NCBI RefSeq assembly: GCF_002157585.1 | Contig: NZ_BDGB01000105.1 | Span: 1 to 61,341 of the forward strand | Reading direction: 5' to 3' | Source of the DNA: Lentilactobacillus parakefiri | Lineage (GTDB): Bacteria; Bacillota; Bacilli; Lactobacillales; Lactobacillaceae | DNA length: 61,341 nt | Shown: positions 54,419-61,341 of the stretch, piece by piece | Layout of the letters: each line of letters starts with the position of its first letter | How positions within the stretch are numbered: position 1 is the stretch's first letter | Notes under the pieces: model-generated | The model's input: only the letters and a program-made list of their open reading frames with translations | Database searches by the model: none | What the model was told of the DNA's origin: nothing | Position numbers and translations under genes: made by a program

Positions 54419-56218
54419 ATGAGCAAAAAGAAATGGCTTACGGCTGGAATTGCGATGCTGTCGGTTATGACACTGGCTGCCTGCTCTAATGGTAAGAGCA
54501 GTGAATCCGGCGCTGGTAAGCATGTATCAATGTCAGCTACATATAGTGGCCCTGGTAAGGCGACTACTGCAGGAAATAATAGTACACTAAAGATTGCAGA
54601 GGTTAACGATGCACCGTTTGCAGGAATCTTTGCTCCAACTTTGGTAACCAACGCTGAAGATTCAGATGTCTTTTCGCCTGGTGGCGAAGGTAGCTTATTC
54701 AATGTTGGCAAGGATTATAAGATTATTGATCGCGGACTTGCAAACCAAAAGATTAATCGTAGCGCTAAGACTATTACCATTACCTTACGAAAAGATGCTA
54801 AATGGTCAAACGGAGCAAAGGTAACTGCTAAGGATGTTGAATATCCATACGAAATTATTGGTAACAAGAACACCACTTCTCAGCAGTATTCTGCAGACTA
54901 TGCCGCAATTAAGGGAATGGCATCCTACCATGCTGGGAAAGCTAAGACGATTTCCGGGATTACCTTCCCTGATGGTCAGAATGGGCGGACAACCGTTATT
55001 CATTACAGCAAGATGTCACCTTCAATGAAGTATGCTGGGAATTCATTCGTTTGGACAACGGTTGAACCCTACGAATACTATAAGGGAATTCCAATCGCCA
55101 AGCTTGCTTCATCAAGTAAAGTTCGTAAGAACCCGATCTTCATTGGGCCTTACAAACTTGATAAAGTGGTTCAAGGTGAATCGACTAGTTGGTCACCGAA
55201 CAAGTATTACTATGGCAAGACACCCAAAGTTAAGCACATTACCATTCAAGTTGTTTCAACCAATAATGCGTTGGCAGCATTTAAGTCGAAAAAATATGAC
55301 TTTGTTGCCGGTGGTGCTAACTCAGTGATGCCATCCAGTCAATACCCTAAGTTCAAGAAGCTAAGCGATTACGGTATTGCCGGAACGCCTTCGATGGGCT
55401 ATGACTACTTTGGATTTAACGTTGGTCACATGGACACCAAGACTGGTTTGAATGTTATGGACAAGAATTCCAAGATGGCTAACAAAAATCTTCGTCGAGC
55501 AATGATCTATGCTGCGAATGTTAATGCTGTTGAGAAGAAATTTGGAAACGGTGTTTCTTGGCAAGCGAATACCTTGATTCCACCTGCATTCAAGGATGTT
55601 TATGATGCCAAGAATCCTGGCTTCAAGTACAACATGAAGAAAGCCAAGTCACTGCTTGATAAAGCTGGCTACAAGAAGAGCGGTAAGTGGCGGACTGATC
55701 CAAATGGCAAGAAGCTGGTCATTCATTTGGGTGCAATGCAAAGCTCAGCTGCTACCGAAGCTGAATATCAATTCTATCTGCAACAATGGCACAAGCTTGG
55801 TTTGAACGTCAAAATGACTGGCGGGAAGCCAATGGAGATGAACAGCTTCTATTCAACTTTGCAGAAGCCAAAGCAAACTTCAATTGATGTTTTCTTGGCT
55901 TCATGGTCGCTTTCAACAGAACCAACGCCCACTCAAATCTATGGTGTTGACGCACCGTTTAACATGGGTCACTTTGCAACTAAGAAGAATACCGCGCTGA
56001 TGAAGAGTTTGAATAATAACAAGGCATGGAACGCCAAGTATCGGGCTCAACAATACAAGAAGTGGCAACGGTACATGAACAGTCAAGCTGCTTATGCGCC
56101 TGAAAGCTTCAGTATGGCTTGGAGTCCAGTTAACAAGCGGGTTAAGGGTTACAGTGTTGCACCAACCAACAACGAATTCTGGAGCAACCTCTCATTAACT
56201 GCCGCAAATCCAAAATAA
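54419..56218 (+). CDS. oppA: Oligopeptide-binding lipoprotein OppA
   Basis: A 599-residue binding protein (SBP family 5) with lipobox LAAC (Cys near 22). It captures extracellular peptides for OppBC. Blocks: LRKDAKWSNGAKVTAKDVEY, the family-5 signature region, and C-terminal MNSQAAYAPESFSMAWSPV. The long spacing to oppC (94 bp) is usual for a more strongly expressed last gene. Start at 54419 after TGGAGGGATGTTTC. Confidence 0.93.
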   Translation: MSKKKWLTAGIAMLSVMTLAACSNGKSSESGAGKHVSMSATYSGPGKATTAGNNSTLKIAEVNDAPFAGIFAPTLVTNAEDSDVFSPGGEGSLFNVGKDYKIIDRGLANQKINRSAKTITITLRKDAKWSNGAKVTAKDVEYPYEIIGNKNTTSQQYSADYAAIKGMASYHAGKAKTISGITFPDGQNGRTTVIHYSKMSPSMKYAGNSFVWTTVEPYEYYKGIPIAKLASSSKVRKNPIFIGPYKLDKVVQGESTSWSPNKYYYGKTPKVKHITIQVVSTNNALAAFKSKKYDFVAGGANSVMPSSQYPKFKKLSDYGIAGTPSMGYDYFGFNVGHMDTKTGLNVMDKNSKMANKNLRRAMIYAANVNAVEKKFGNGVSWQANTLIPPAFKDVYDAKNPGFKYNMKKAKSLLDKAGYKKSGKWRTDPNGKKLVIHLGAMQSSAATEAEYQFYLQQWHKLGLNVKMTGGKPMEMNSFYSTLQKPKQTSIDVFLASWSLSTEPTPTQIYGVDAPFNMGHFATKKNTALMKSLNNNKAWNAKYRAQQYKKWQRYMNSQAAYAPESFSMAWSPVNKRVKGYSVAPTNNEFWSNLSLTAANPK

Positions 56219-56255
56219 TTTAGATCACCTAGTGGTTTGAATTCGATAGTCTTAT

Positions 56256-56295
56256 AGAAGCATCCTAAAAGTCATCTGGCTTTTGGGATGCTTCT
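56256..56295 (+). terminator. Terminator of the opp operon
   Basis: AGAAGCATCCTAAAAG-8-CTTTTGGGATGCTTCT followed by CTATG; a long stem but a poor T-run. Confidence 0.78.
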
Positions 56296-56494
56296 CTATG
56301 TATAAATACCCAACCCAATTAGTCCTGTAACATTCTTGACATATTCGGCCGAAACGTGTATGCTCGCAATAATTGGAGATGTTTTTGGCGCCTCGCAAAT
56401 TGCGCCCGTTACATAATATACAGTCCTGATGATTGGGGGATTATTCAGAACCGGTGTACTTCGACCAATATCATATTGAAAGAGGTTGGGAAGA

Positions 56495-58384
56495 ATGAAG
56501 ACAATCAATCGTTGGCTGGTCGGATTGGCCAGCTTAGCATTATTTGTGTCCGCAGCACCAATGACTCAAGCAGCAACGCATCAGAAAGCTGCCGGGAAAG
56601 ATCCTTATGGGATTCAGAAGATCCTTAAGCAACTAATGGCCAAAAAGACCATGTCCCCTAACAAACAAATTCAGTTGGACATTGTTTTGAAGCCCCAAAA
56701 TGAAGATCAAATTGCCAATCAGATTTATGCCGTGAACACTCCGGGGAATCCTGACTTCAAGAATTTCTATACGCCACAGCACTTCCGTGACCAATTTGGT
56801 CAGCCGGCAAGTGTCACTGGTCAATTCAAGCCGTTTTTCAATAAATATCATCTGAAATCAAGCACCTTTTCAAATGGGTTGATCATCAAGGTGAGCGGGA
56901 AGGCTAAGAATGTTAACAAGGCATTCTCAACCAACCTGCAGACGGCAACTTATCATTCCAATCCAGTCCAATTCTCATCAAAGAAACCGGTGATGCCTGC
57001 GAACTTGGCTGACAAGGTGCTGACCGTGTTGGGGGTAACCACCTTCAATCAGGGCGGCAGCGGCATGGTTTCCAGTAAAGCCAAAAGCAAAACGCCCACT
57101 GGCAAGATGAACCCGAAGAATGCGCCAAGTAAATTTGTTAATCACTACAATTTAAAGCCACTGTACGACAAAGGTTATCAAGGTCAGGGACAAACTGTTG
57201 GGATTATTACCTTTGCCGGCTTTAAGAAGAGTGACGCTGAAACCTTCTGGAAGGGTGAAGGGCTTGATGTGAAGCCAAACCGTCTGAGCGTTAAGAAGAT
57301 TGCTTCACCCGTTTACAGTTCAACCGGCTCCGTCGGTCCGCTGGAAACGACACTTGATGTTGAACAATCAGGTGCGATTGCTCCCCAAGCCAACGTCCGT
57401 GTCTACCAGGCTAACTGGAGTGACGTTGGGTTGACCAATGCTTACGCAACCGCATTCGATGAGAACAAGGCCAGTTCACTGTCAATGAGTTGGGGCCTAA
57501 ATGAATATGTCACCCATTATTTGAACCAGAAGAAATTGCTGACACCGGTTTATGGTCAAGCAATGAGTCTCTTAATGGCTCAGGGTGCCCTTCAAGGGAT
57601 TTCCAACTTTATTGCTTCTGGTGATACTGGTGCTTATGGTATGGGCGTCGGCGGCACGTTTGGCCCGATTAACATTCCTAATTACAGCACCTATGCTGAT
57701 TTTCCATCAGACAATCCATGGGTCACTTCGACTGGTGGTACCACGTTGCCATTTACCAAGAATCTTGGCGGTGGTGTCAAGATCTCTGTCGACAAGGAAC
57801 GAGCATGGGGTGCCGACTATCTGTACAAAGCATATGCTAAGAATCGCAAGTTATTCCAGACTAACTTGACGGCACTACAAGCATTGTATAGCGCTGGTGG
57901 CGGTGGTATTAGTAAGCTCTATGATACCCCTGCATACCAACAGGGTGTCTCTGGAGTTAATACCTTTAACGCGCGTCAATACCTCTCTAATTTGATGCAG
58001 CCGAGTCCAAACCCGGTTCTGGTCAGCGGAACACAGTACGGGCGAAATTATCCTGATGTGTCAGCTAATGCTGATTCCTTCACTGGTTATCAGATCTACA
58101 CCAAGAAAACTGGCTGGAGAACGGTGGGTGGTACCAGTGCCGTTGCCCCACAATTTAACGGTGTGACTGCTGTCATTAATAGTGGGAAGGGAACTCGAAT
58201 GGGCTTCTGGAATCCACAAATTTATGCATTGGCACAGAATCCGGACAAGACCCCATTTACAGTGCTGGACAGTGATTCGAACAACTCTAACCTGTACTAT
58301 GTTGGGCAACCTGGTAAACTTTATAACCAGGCAACCGGACTTGGAACCGTGAACTTTGAAAAGCTGTATGACAGTTATCAATAA
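56495..58384 (+). CDS. Secreted S53-family serine protease (sedolisin / kumamolisin type)
   Basis: A 629-residue secreted protease with a signal peptide (about 1-27), a pro-domain (about 40-185, FKNFYTPQHFRDQFG) and a S53 catalytic domain. The tetrad is Glu284 and Asp288 in GPLETTLDVEQSG, Asp377 in FIASGDTGAYG (oxyanion Asp) and Ser548 in GGTSAVAPQ. The end carries the calcium-site segment (VLDSDSNN...). These proteases work best at acid pH, fitting a lactic fermenter. Just downstream of oppA, it may supply peptides to Opp. Start at 56495 after AAGAGGTTGGGAAGA. Confidence 0.93.
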   Translation: MKTINRWLVGLASLALFVSAAPMTQAATHQKAAGKDPYGIQKILKQLMAKKTMSPNKQIQLDIVLKPQNEDQIANQIYAVNTPGNPDFKNFYTPQHFRDQFGQPASVTGQFKPFFNKYHLKSSTFSNGLIIKVSGKAKNVNKAFSTNLQTATYHSNPVQFSSKKPVMPANLADKVLTVLGVTTFNQGGSGMVSSKAKSKTPTGKMNPKNAPSKFVNHYNLKPLYDKGYQGQGQTVGIITFAGFKKSDAETFWKGEGLDVKPNRLSVKKIASPVYSSTGSVGPLETTLDVEQSGAIAPQANVRVYQANWSDVGLTNAYATAFDENKASSLSMSWGLNEYVTHYLNQKKLLTPVYGQAMSLLMAQGALQGISNFIASGDTGAYGMGVGGTFGPINIPNYSTYADFPSDNPWVTSTGGTTLPFTKNLGGGVKISVDKERAWGADYLYKAYAKNRKLFQTNLTALQALYSAGGGGISKLYDTPAYQQGVSGVNTFNARQYLSNLMQPSPNPVLVSGTQYGRNYPDVSANADSFTGYQIYTKKTGWRTVGGTSAVAPQFNGVTAVINSGKGTRMGFWNPQIYALAQNPDKTPFTVLDSDSNNSNLYYVGQPGKLYNQATGLGTVNFEKLYDSYQ

Positions 58385-58405
58385 ATAGTTTTATGTATTC
58401 TAATA

Positions 58406-58437
58406 GAAGGAACTCTTCAAATGAGGAGTTCCTTTTT
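58406..58437 (+). terminator. Terminator after the S53 protease gene
   Basis: AAGGAACTC.TC-4-GA.GAGTTCCTTTTT. Confidence 0.9.
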
Positions 58438-58500
58438 GGCTGACAAAGTGTTAAGAAGCATGTACAGTTAAAGCAATTAAGTTAGATGGGAGCGATTGTG

Positions 58501-59427
58501 ATGCGTAAAACAATTAACAACGGGGATGCTTGTGCACTGCCCACTCAAAAGGGCGATCAGGCGCCATTCTCAAAGAAATTTTCTACGGGTGAACTGCCGG
58601 TCGAACCCAACCGTTATCACTACGTCTGGGCTAAGTTCTGTCCCTGGGCAACCCCAGCCGCCATCATGATTGACTATACCGGCCTCAATCAAGTGATTTC
58701 TAAGTTTGCGACCGATCCGTTGAGGCACCCCGGCATTGACGATGATTGATTCTTTGGCAAGCATGCTGACGATGAAGATCCGGTGCTTCACACGACCCGT
58801 TTATCTCAGAATTACAAAAAAGCCGTCCCAAATTTTTCGGCACGGCCAACGGTTCCAGCGTTGATTGATTCAACCACGGGTGGCGTGGTCAATGATTCTT
58901 CTCGAGATATTATGTTTGAATTGGGCGGATCTTGGCAAGCTTATTTTGATAAAAAGGTGCCTGATGTGTACCCAGATGATTTAAAGTCTGAAATTGATGC
59001 CATGAATACGCGAATTATCACCGACATCACGTCAGTTCCGGGTAAGATTAGCGACGTTGACTCACAGGCCGAGTATGAGATGCTCTTCAATCAGTACTTT
59101 GATCGCCTGGAGCGGTTGGACGAGCGGCTTGCCGATAAGCGGTTCTTGATGGGTGATCACATTACACTGTCCGATTTTTGGCTGGTGGTCAGCCTGATTC
59201 GTTTTGACGTGGTGTTTTATTTTAAAAGCAAGCTGAACAAAAAGCGCTTGGATGATTTCCCCAATCTTTGGCGGTATGCGAAGGAATGCTACCAGATTCC
59301 GGCATTTAAGCAGAACACTGACTTTACCGCTATTAAGCAGCACTTCTTTCAGGTGAGCGATGAGCCGGTAACTTCCATTGATCGCGTCATTCCTGGTGGG
59401 CCGGATTTGAGTACGTGGGCGGATTAA
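58501..59427 (+). pseudogene. Glutathionyl-hydroquinone reductase-like (GST-fold) gene interrupted by one TGA
   Basis: One frame from the ATG at 58501 (RBS GGGAGCG) to 59427 codes for a YqjG/ECM4-like protein: WAKFCPWATPA has the active-site Cys, PDVYPDDLKSEIDAMN and RFLMGDHITLSDFWLVVSLIRFD are C-terminal GST blocks. A TGA at 58747-58749 stops it after GIDDD; the homologous position in such enzymes is often Trp (a DWFF-type sequence), so TGG to TGA is likely. The rest is intact. The downstream half has an ATG at 58783 but would lack the catalytic cysteine. Confidence 0.82.
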
Positions 59428-59546
59428 TTGCCGGTATATTTGGTGAGCGTTATGCAGGCTGATACACTTGATTGGCATATTAATTCGTAACTGCATCGAT
59501 TATCTATTATTGGCATATGGATTGGACTTTCCTGGAAGTTTGAGAT

Positions 59547-60575
59547 TTAGATATTGCTGATGGCAACTTTTCCAATCATATGGTTAGTTTCAACTAGTTG
59601 ATGAGCCTGCCTGAGGTTATCAACGCTGATTGGCTTGATAACTTTTGTCACTGTGGAATGAATGGTGCCGTTATCCAGTAACTGAGCGATTTGCTCCAAA
59701 ATTTCGTGTTGGCTAATCATGTCAGCAGTGTGGTAATAGGATTTGGTGTACATCCACTCCCAGTTAAACGATACCGACTTTTTCGTCAGCTTCTGGAGGT
59801 CGATATTGTGGTGGTTTTCAGTGATCGCTGCAACCTTTCCTTCTGGACGAATTAATTCAGCAATCTCATTCCAGTGGCCGTCTAAATCGTTCAAATTCAA
59901 AATGTAGTCAACATACTGGTACCCCAGACTGCGGACTTCGTTCACCAAATTTTTCCGGTGATTAGCAGTTTTGTCGGCACCATTTTGTTTTGTCCATTTG
60001 ATGGTTTCCGGCCTGGACGCTGTCGCGATGACAATTAAACCTGCCCAATGTGCCAATTGAGTGGCGATGGAGCCGACACCGCCTGAACCATTGATAATTA
60101 GAATCGTTTTCTGGTGGTTGGCATCTCGATTCTGAGGGTTGATTTGCAGCCGTTCGAACAATGCTTCCCAGGCAGTCAAACTAGTCAGTGGCATACCGCC
60201 AATTTCGGCCGGCTTGAGCTTAGTTGGGGCGTGGCCAACAATCCGTTCATCGACGAGTTGAAAGGCGCTATCTGACCCAGGACGGCTAAACGACCCAGCA
60301 TAAAATACTGTGTCACCAGGGTGAAACAGGGAGACGTCGCCGCCAACCTCGGTGACGAGGCCATAGGCATCCCAACCAATCACTTTGGGATGTTTCAAGA
60401 CCCCGTGTCCCCCTTTTCGCACGCCAATGTCCACCAGATTGACCGATGTTGAAATAATTTTGACTAATAAATCATGCCCGCTTGGGGTGGGAATTATTTC
60501 CTCAAATTCAACTAAACTTTCTGAATCTGTAATGGGTAAATGCTCTGTAAAGCCAATTGCTTTCATTTTTGTCAT
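59547..60575 (-). CDS. Zinc-type alcohol dehydrogenase-like / quinone oxidoreductase (MDR)
   Basis: A 342-residue medium-chain reductase of the ZADH/quinone oxidoreductase group. LINGSGGVGSIATQLAHWAG binds NADPH; GWDAYGLVTEVGGDV replaces the usual zinc GHE region, so it is probably zinc-free. May reduce quinones or alkenals. The start at 60575 follows AGAGGAGAATAACC. Divergent from the HxlR regulator, a common arrangement in which HxlR controls the reductase. Confidence 0.9.
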   Translation of the reverse strand: MTKMKAIGFTEHLPITDSESLVEFEEIIPTPSGHDLLVKIISTSVNLVDIGVRKGGHGVLKHPKVIGWDAYGLVTEVGGDVSLFHPGDTVFYAGSFSRPGSDSAFQLVDERIVGHAPTKLKPAEIGGMPLTSLTAWEALFERLQINPQNRDANHQKTILIINGSGGVGSIATQLAHWAGLIVIATASRPETIKWTKQNGADKTANHRKNLVNEVRSLGYQYVDYILNLNDLDGHWNEIAELIRPEGKVAAITENHHNIDLQKLTKKSVSFNWEWMYTKSYYHTADMISQHEILEQIAQLLDNGTIHSTVTKVIKPISVDNLRQAHQLVETNHMIGKVAISNI

Positions 60576-60633
60576 GGTTATTCTCCTCTCACCTAACAAT
60601 TCAAGTCTAGAACGATTAGATTTTCTGACAAGA

Positions 60634-60670
60634 AGTGAATTTTTAGTTACATAGTTACAAATTTTTCACT
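60634..60670. promoter_or_regulatory. Candidate HxlR operator between the reductase and regulator genes
   Basis: Inverted repeat AGTGAA (60634-60639) / TTCACT (60665-60670) enclosing two TAGTTAC direct repeats at 60644 and 60652. Confidence 0.5.
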
Positions 60671-60730
60671 GTGAGGAATTGCCACGGCGGCATAAAGGCC
60701 ATATGATTGAAGTAATTAGGGAAGAGGTTG

Positions 60731-61090
60731 ATGGGCATCAAACGTCATATTTATAATTGCCAAGCAGGCTGTCCGGTCGAAAGTACGCTACAGATTATTT
60801 CTGGTAAGTGGAAAAGTGTGATCATCTATCATCTTTTAGAGTCGACACAAAGGTTCAACGGCTTGCAGAAACAAATGCCTGACTGTTCAAGAAGGATGCT
60901 ATCTTTGCAGCTTCATGAACTACAGGCGGATGGGGTTATTCAAAAAAAGGTTTACCCAGAAGTTCCACCGAAAACAGAGTATTCATTGACCAGTTTTGGT
61001 GAGACTTTGAAGCCGGTTATTCTGGCGATGGCGAGCTGGGGCGATATGTATAATCATCGGCAGGAATATGTCGACGATAACGTGAAATAA
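60731..61090 (+). CDS. HxlR-family transcriptional regulator
   Basis: A 119-residue winged-helix protein. CPVESTLQIISGKWKSVIIYHL near the N-terminus has the usual Cys (often a redox or electrophile sensor) and the ISGKWK motif; FNGLQKQMPDCSRRMLSLQLHEL is the recognition helix; PPKTEYSLTSFGETLKPVI the wing. Likely represses or activates the divergent MDR reductase in response to quinones or aldehydes. The start at 60731 follows AAGAGGTTG. Confidence 0.9.
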   Translation: MGIKRHIYNCQAGCPVESTLQIISGKWKSVIIYHLLESTQRFNGLQKQMPDCSRRMLSLQLHELQADGVIQKKVYPEVPPKTEYSLTSFGETLKPVILAMASWGDMYNHRQEYVDDNVK

Positions 61091-61210
61091 ATGTTTGGGC
61101 TGGAAAGCTTAGAGAAAATTAACAAAAAATTGGATTAGTTCAGTGCGTGATGGTAGCAGCTCTTTGGTGATGGCTGTCTCATTAATTATTCCTTAGCCCC
61201 TATTATCCGT

Positions 61211-61261
61211 TTGACGACGCCATGACGTACAATTGACGTCACACCGTCATCGTGAGATAAT
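61211..61261 (+). promoter_or_regulatory. Promoter with phased TGACG repeats at the window edge
   Basis: TTGACG (61233-61238), a 17-bp spacer and GATAAT (61256-61261) form a promoter reading out of the window. TGACG recurs at 61212, 61223 and 61234, exactly 11 bp apart, and inverted CGTCA lies at 61237 and 61245, over the -35 and spacer. Such helical phasing points to a cooperatively binding regulator. A GAGGAGAG near 61329-61336 suggests a gene starting just past the edge. Confidence 0.65.
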
Positions 61262-61341
61262 ACCATATAAGACTTGTGGTCAGAAGTCAAGTAGGTGATA
61301 CGTAAAATATTGATAGTTCTAATTGTGAGGAGAGTATACTT

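Noticed and set aside
1-61341. CRISPR array
   Set aside because: No regularly spaced repeats of CRISPR type seen anywhere in the window.

Overview
This window reads as the chromosome of a heterofermentative lactic acid bacterium of the Lactobacillaceae. The gene set (malolactic enzyme, B12-dependent ribonucleotide reductase with a PduO-type adenosyltransferase, mannitol 2-dehydrogenase, maltose phosphorylase, Opp peptide uptake, DUF5776 surface protein) suggests the Lentilactobacillus / Levilactobacillus side of the family. The genus is an inference; no rRNA or tRNA gene was found.

Layout. 0-2.2 kb: the right end of an IS30-like element cuts into an AT-rich abiH gene, followed by an XRE regulator and a zinc-free S14 gene (rpsN) with a tiny basic protein. 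2.2-7.1 kb: a small membrane protein, a rhodanese, and a malolactic enzyme-fumarase operon divergent from a LysR regulator. 7.1-11.4 kb: B12-dependent nucleotide reduction (rtpR under two NrdR boxes, pduO) with a long structured RNA between the two genes, then a phosphoribosyltransferase. 11.4-18.5 kb: XRE regulator, two paralogous membrane proteins, a TPP riboswitch in front of a nonsense-broken tenA, an ABC-2 exporter, and secreted or lipid-anchored proteins. 18.5-20.5 kb: an IS200/IS605 element with a frameshifted tnpB, just upstream of dsdA. 21.8-25.6 kb: a nonsense-broken MFS gene, a Met-type T-box with a MetE-like gene, and a DUF1275 protein. 25.8-29.4 kb: a pyridoxal kinase / UPF0340 / ECF S-component operon, then pepC. 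29.5-33.2 kb: membrane GDPD, lipoprotein, LacI-type regulator. 33.4-37.5 kb: three paralogous secreted proteins around a broken helveticin J-like bacteriocin gene; a fourth paralog lies at 16.3 kb. 37.7-46.7 kb: central sugar metabolism (pgi, VOC protein, membrane protein, mannitol dehydrogenase and fructokinase on the minus strand; maltose transporter and maltose phosphorylase on the plus strand) with LacI/CcpA-type operators between. 46.8-50.1 kb: NAD(P)-binding protein and a leucine-rich-repeat surface protein. 50.4-58.4 kb: oppDFBCA followed by a secreted S53 protease, a protein-to-peptide feeding unit. 58.5-61.3 kb: a broken glutathionyl-hydroquinone reductase-like gene, an HxlR / MDR-oxidoreductase divergent pair, and at the right edge a promoter with 11-bp-spaced TGACG repeats.

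Most unusual signals: (1) two long structured intergenic elements (7746-8025 and 39710-39910, minus strand) that share architecture and two conserved single-stranded motifs, CATTTCAA and ATAAGCG, and so look like two copies of one uncharacterised RNA class; (2) a four-member secreted protein family with a conserved AYLWN...WYV...YLT domain; (3) four otherwise intact genes each stopped by one in-frame nonsense codon; (4) a rich set of readable cis-elements (NrdR boxes, TPP riboswitch, T-box, LacI/cre operators, phased repeats).
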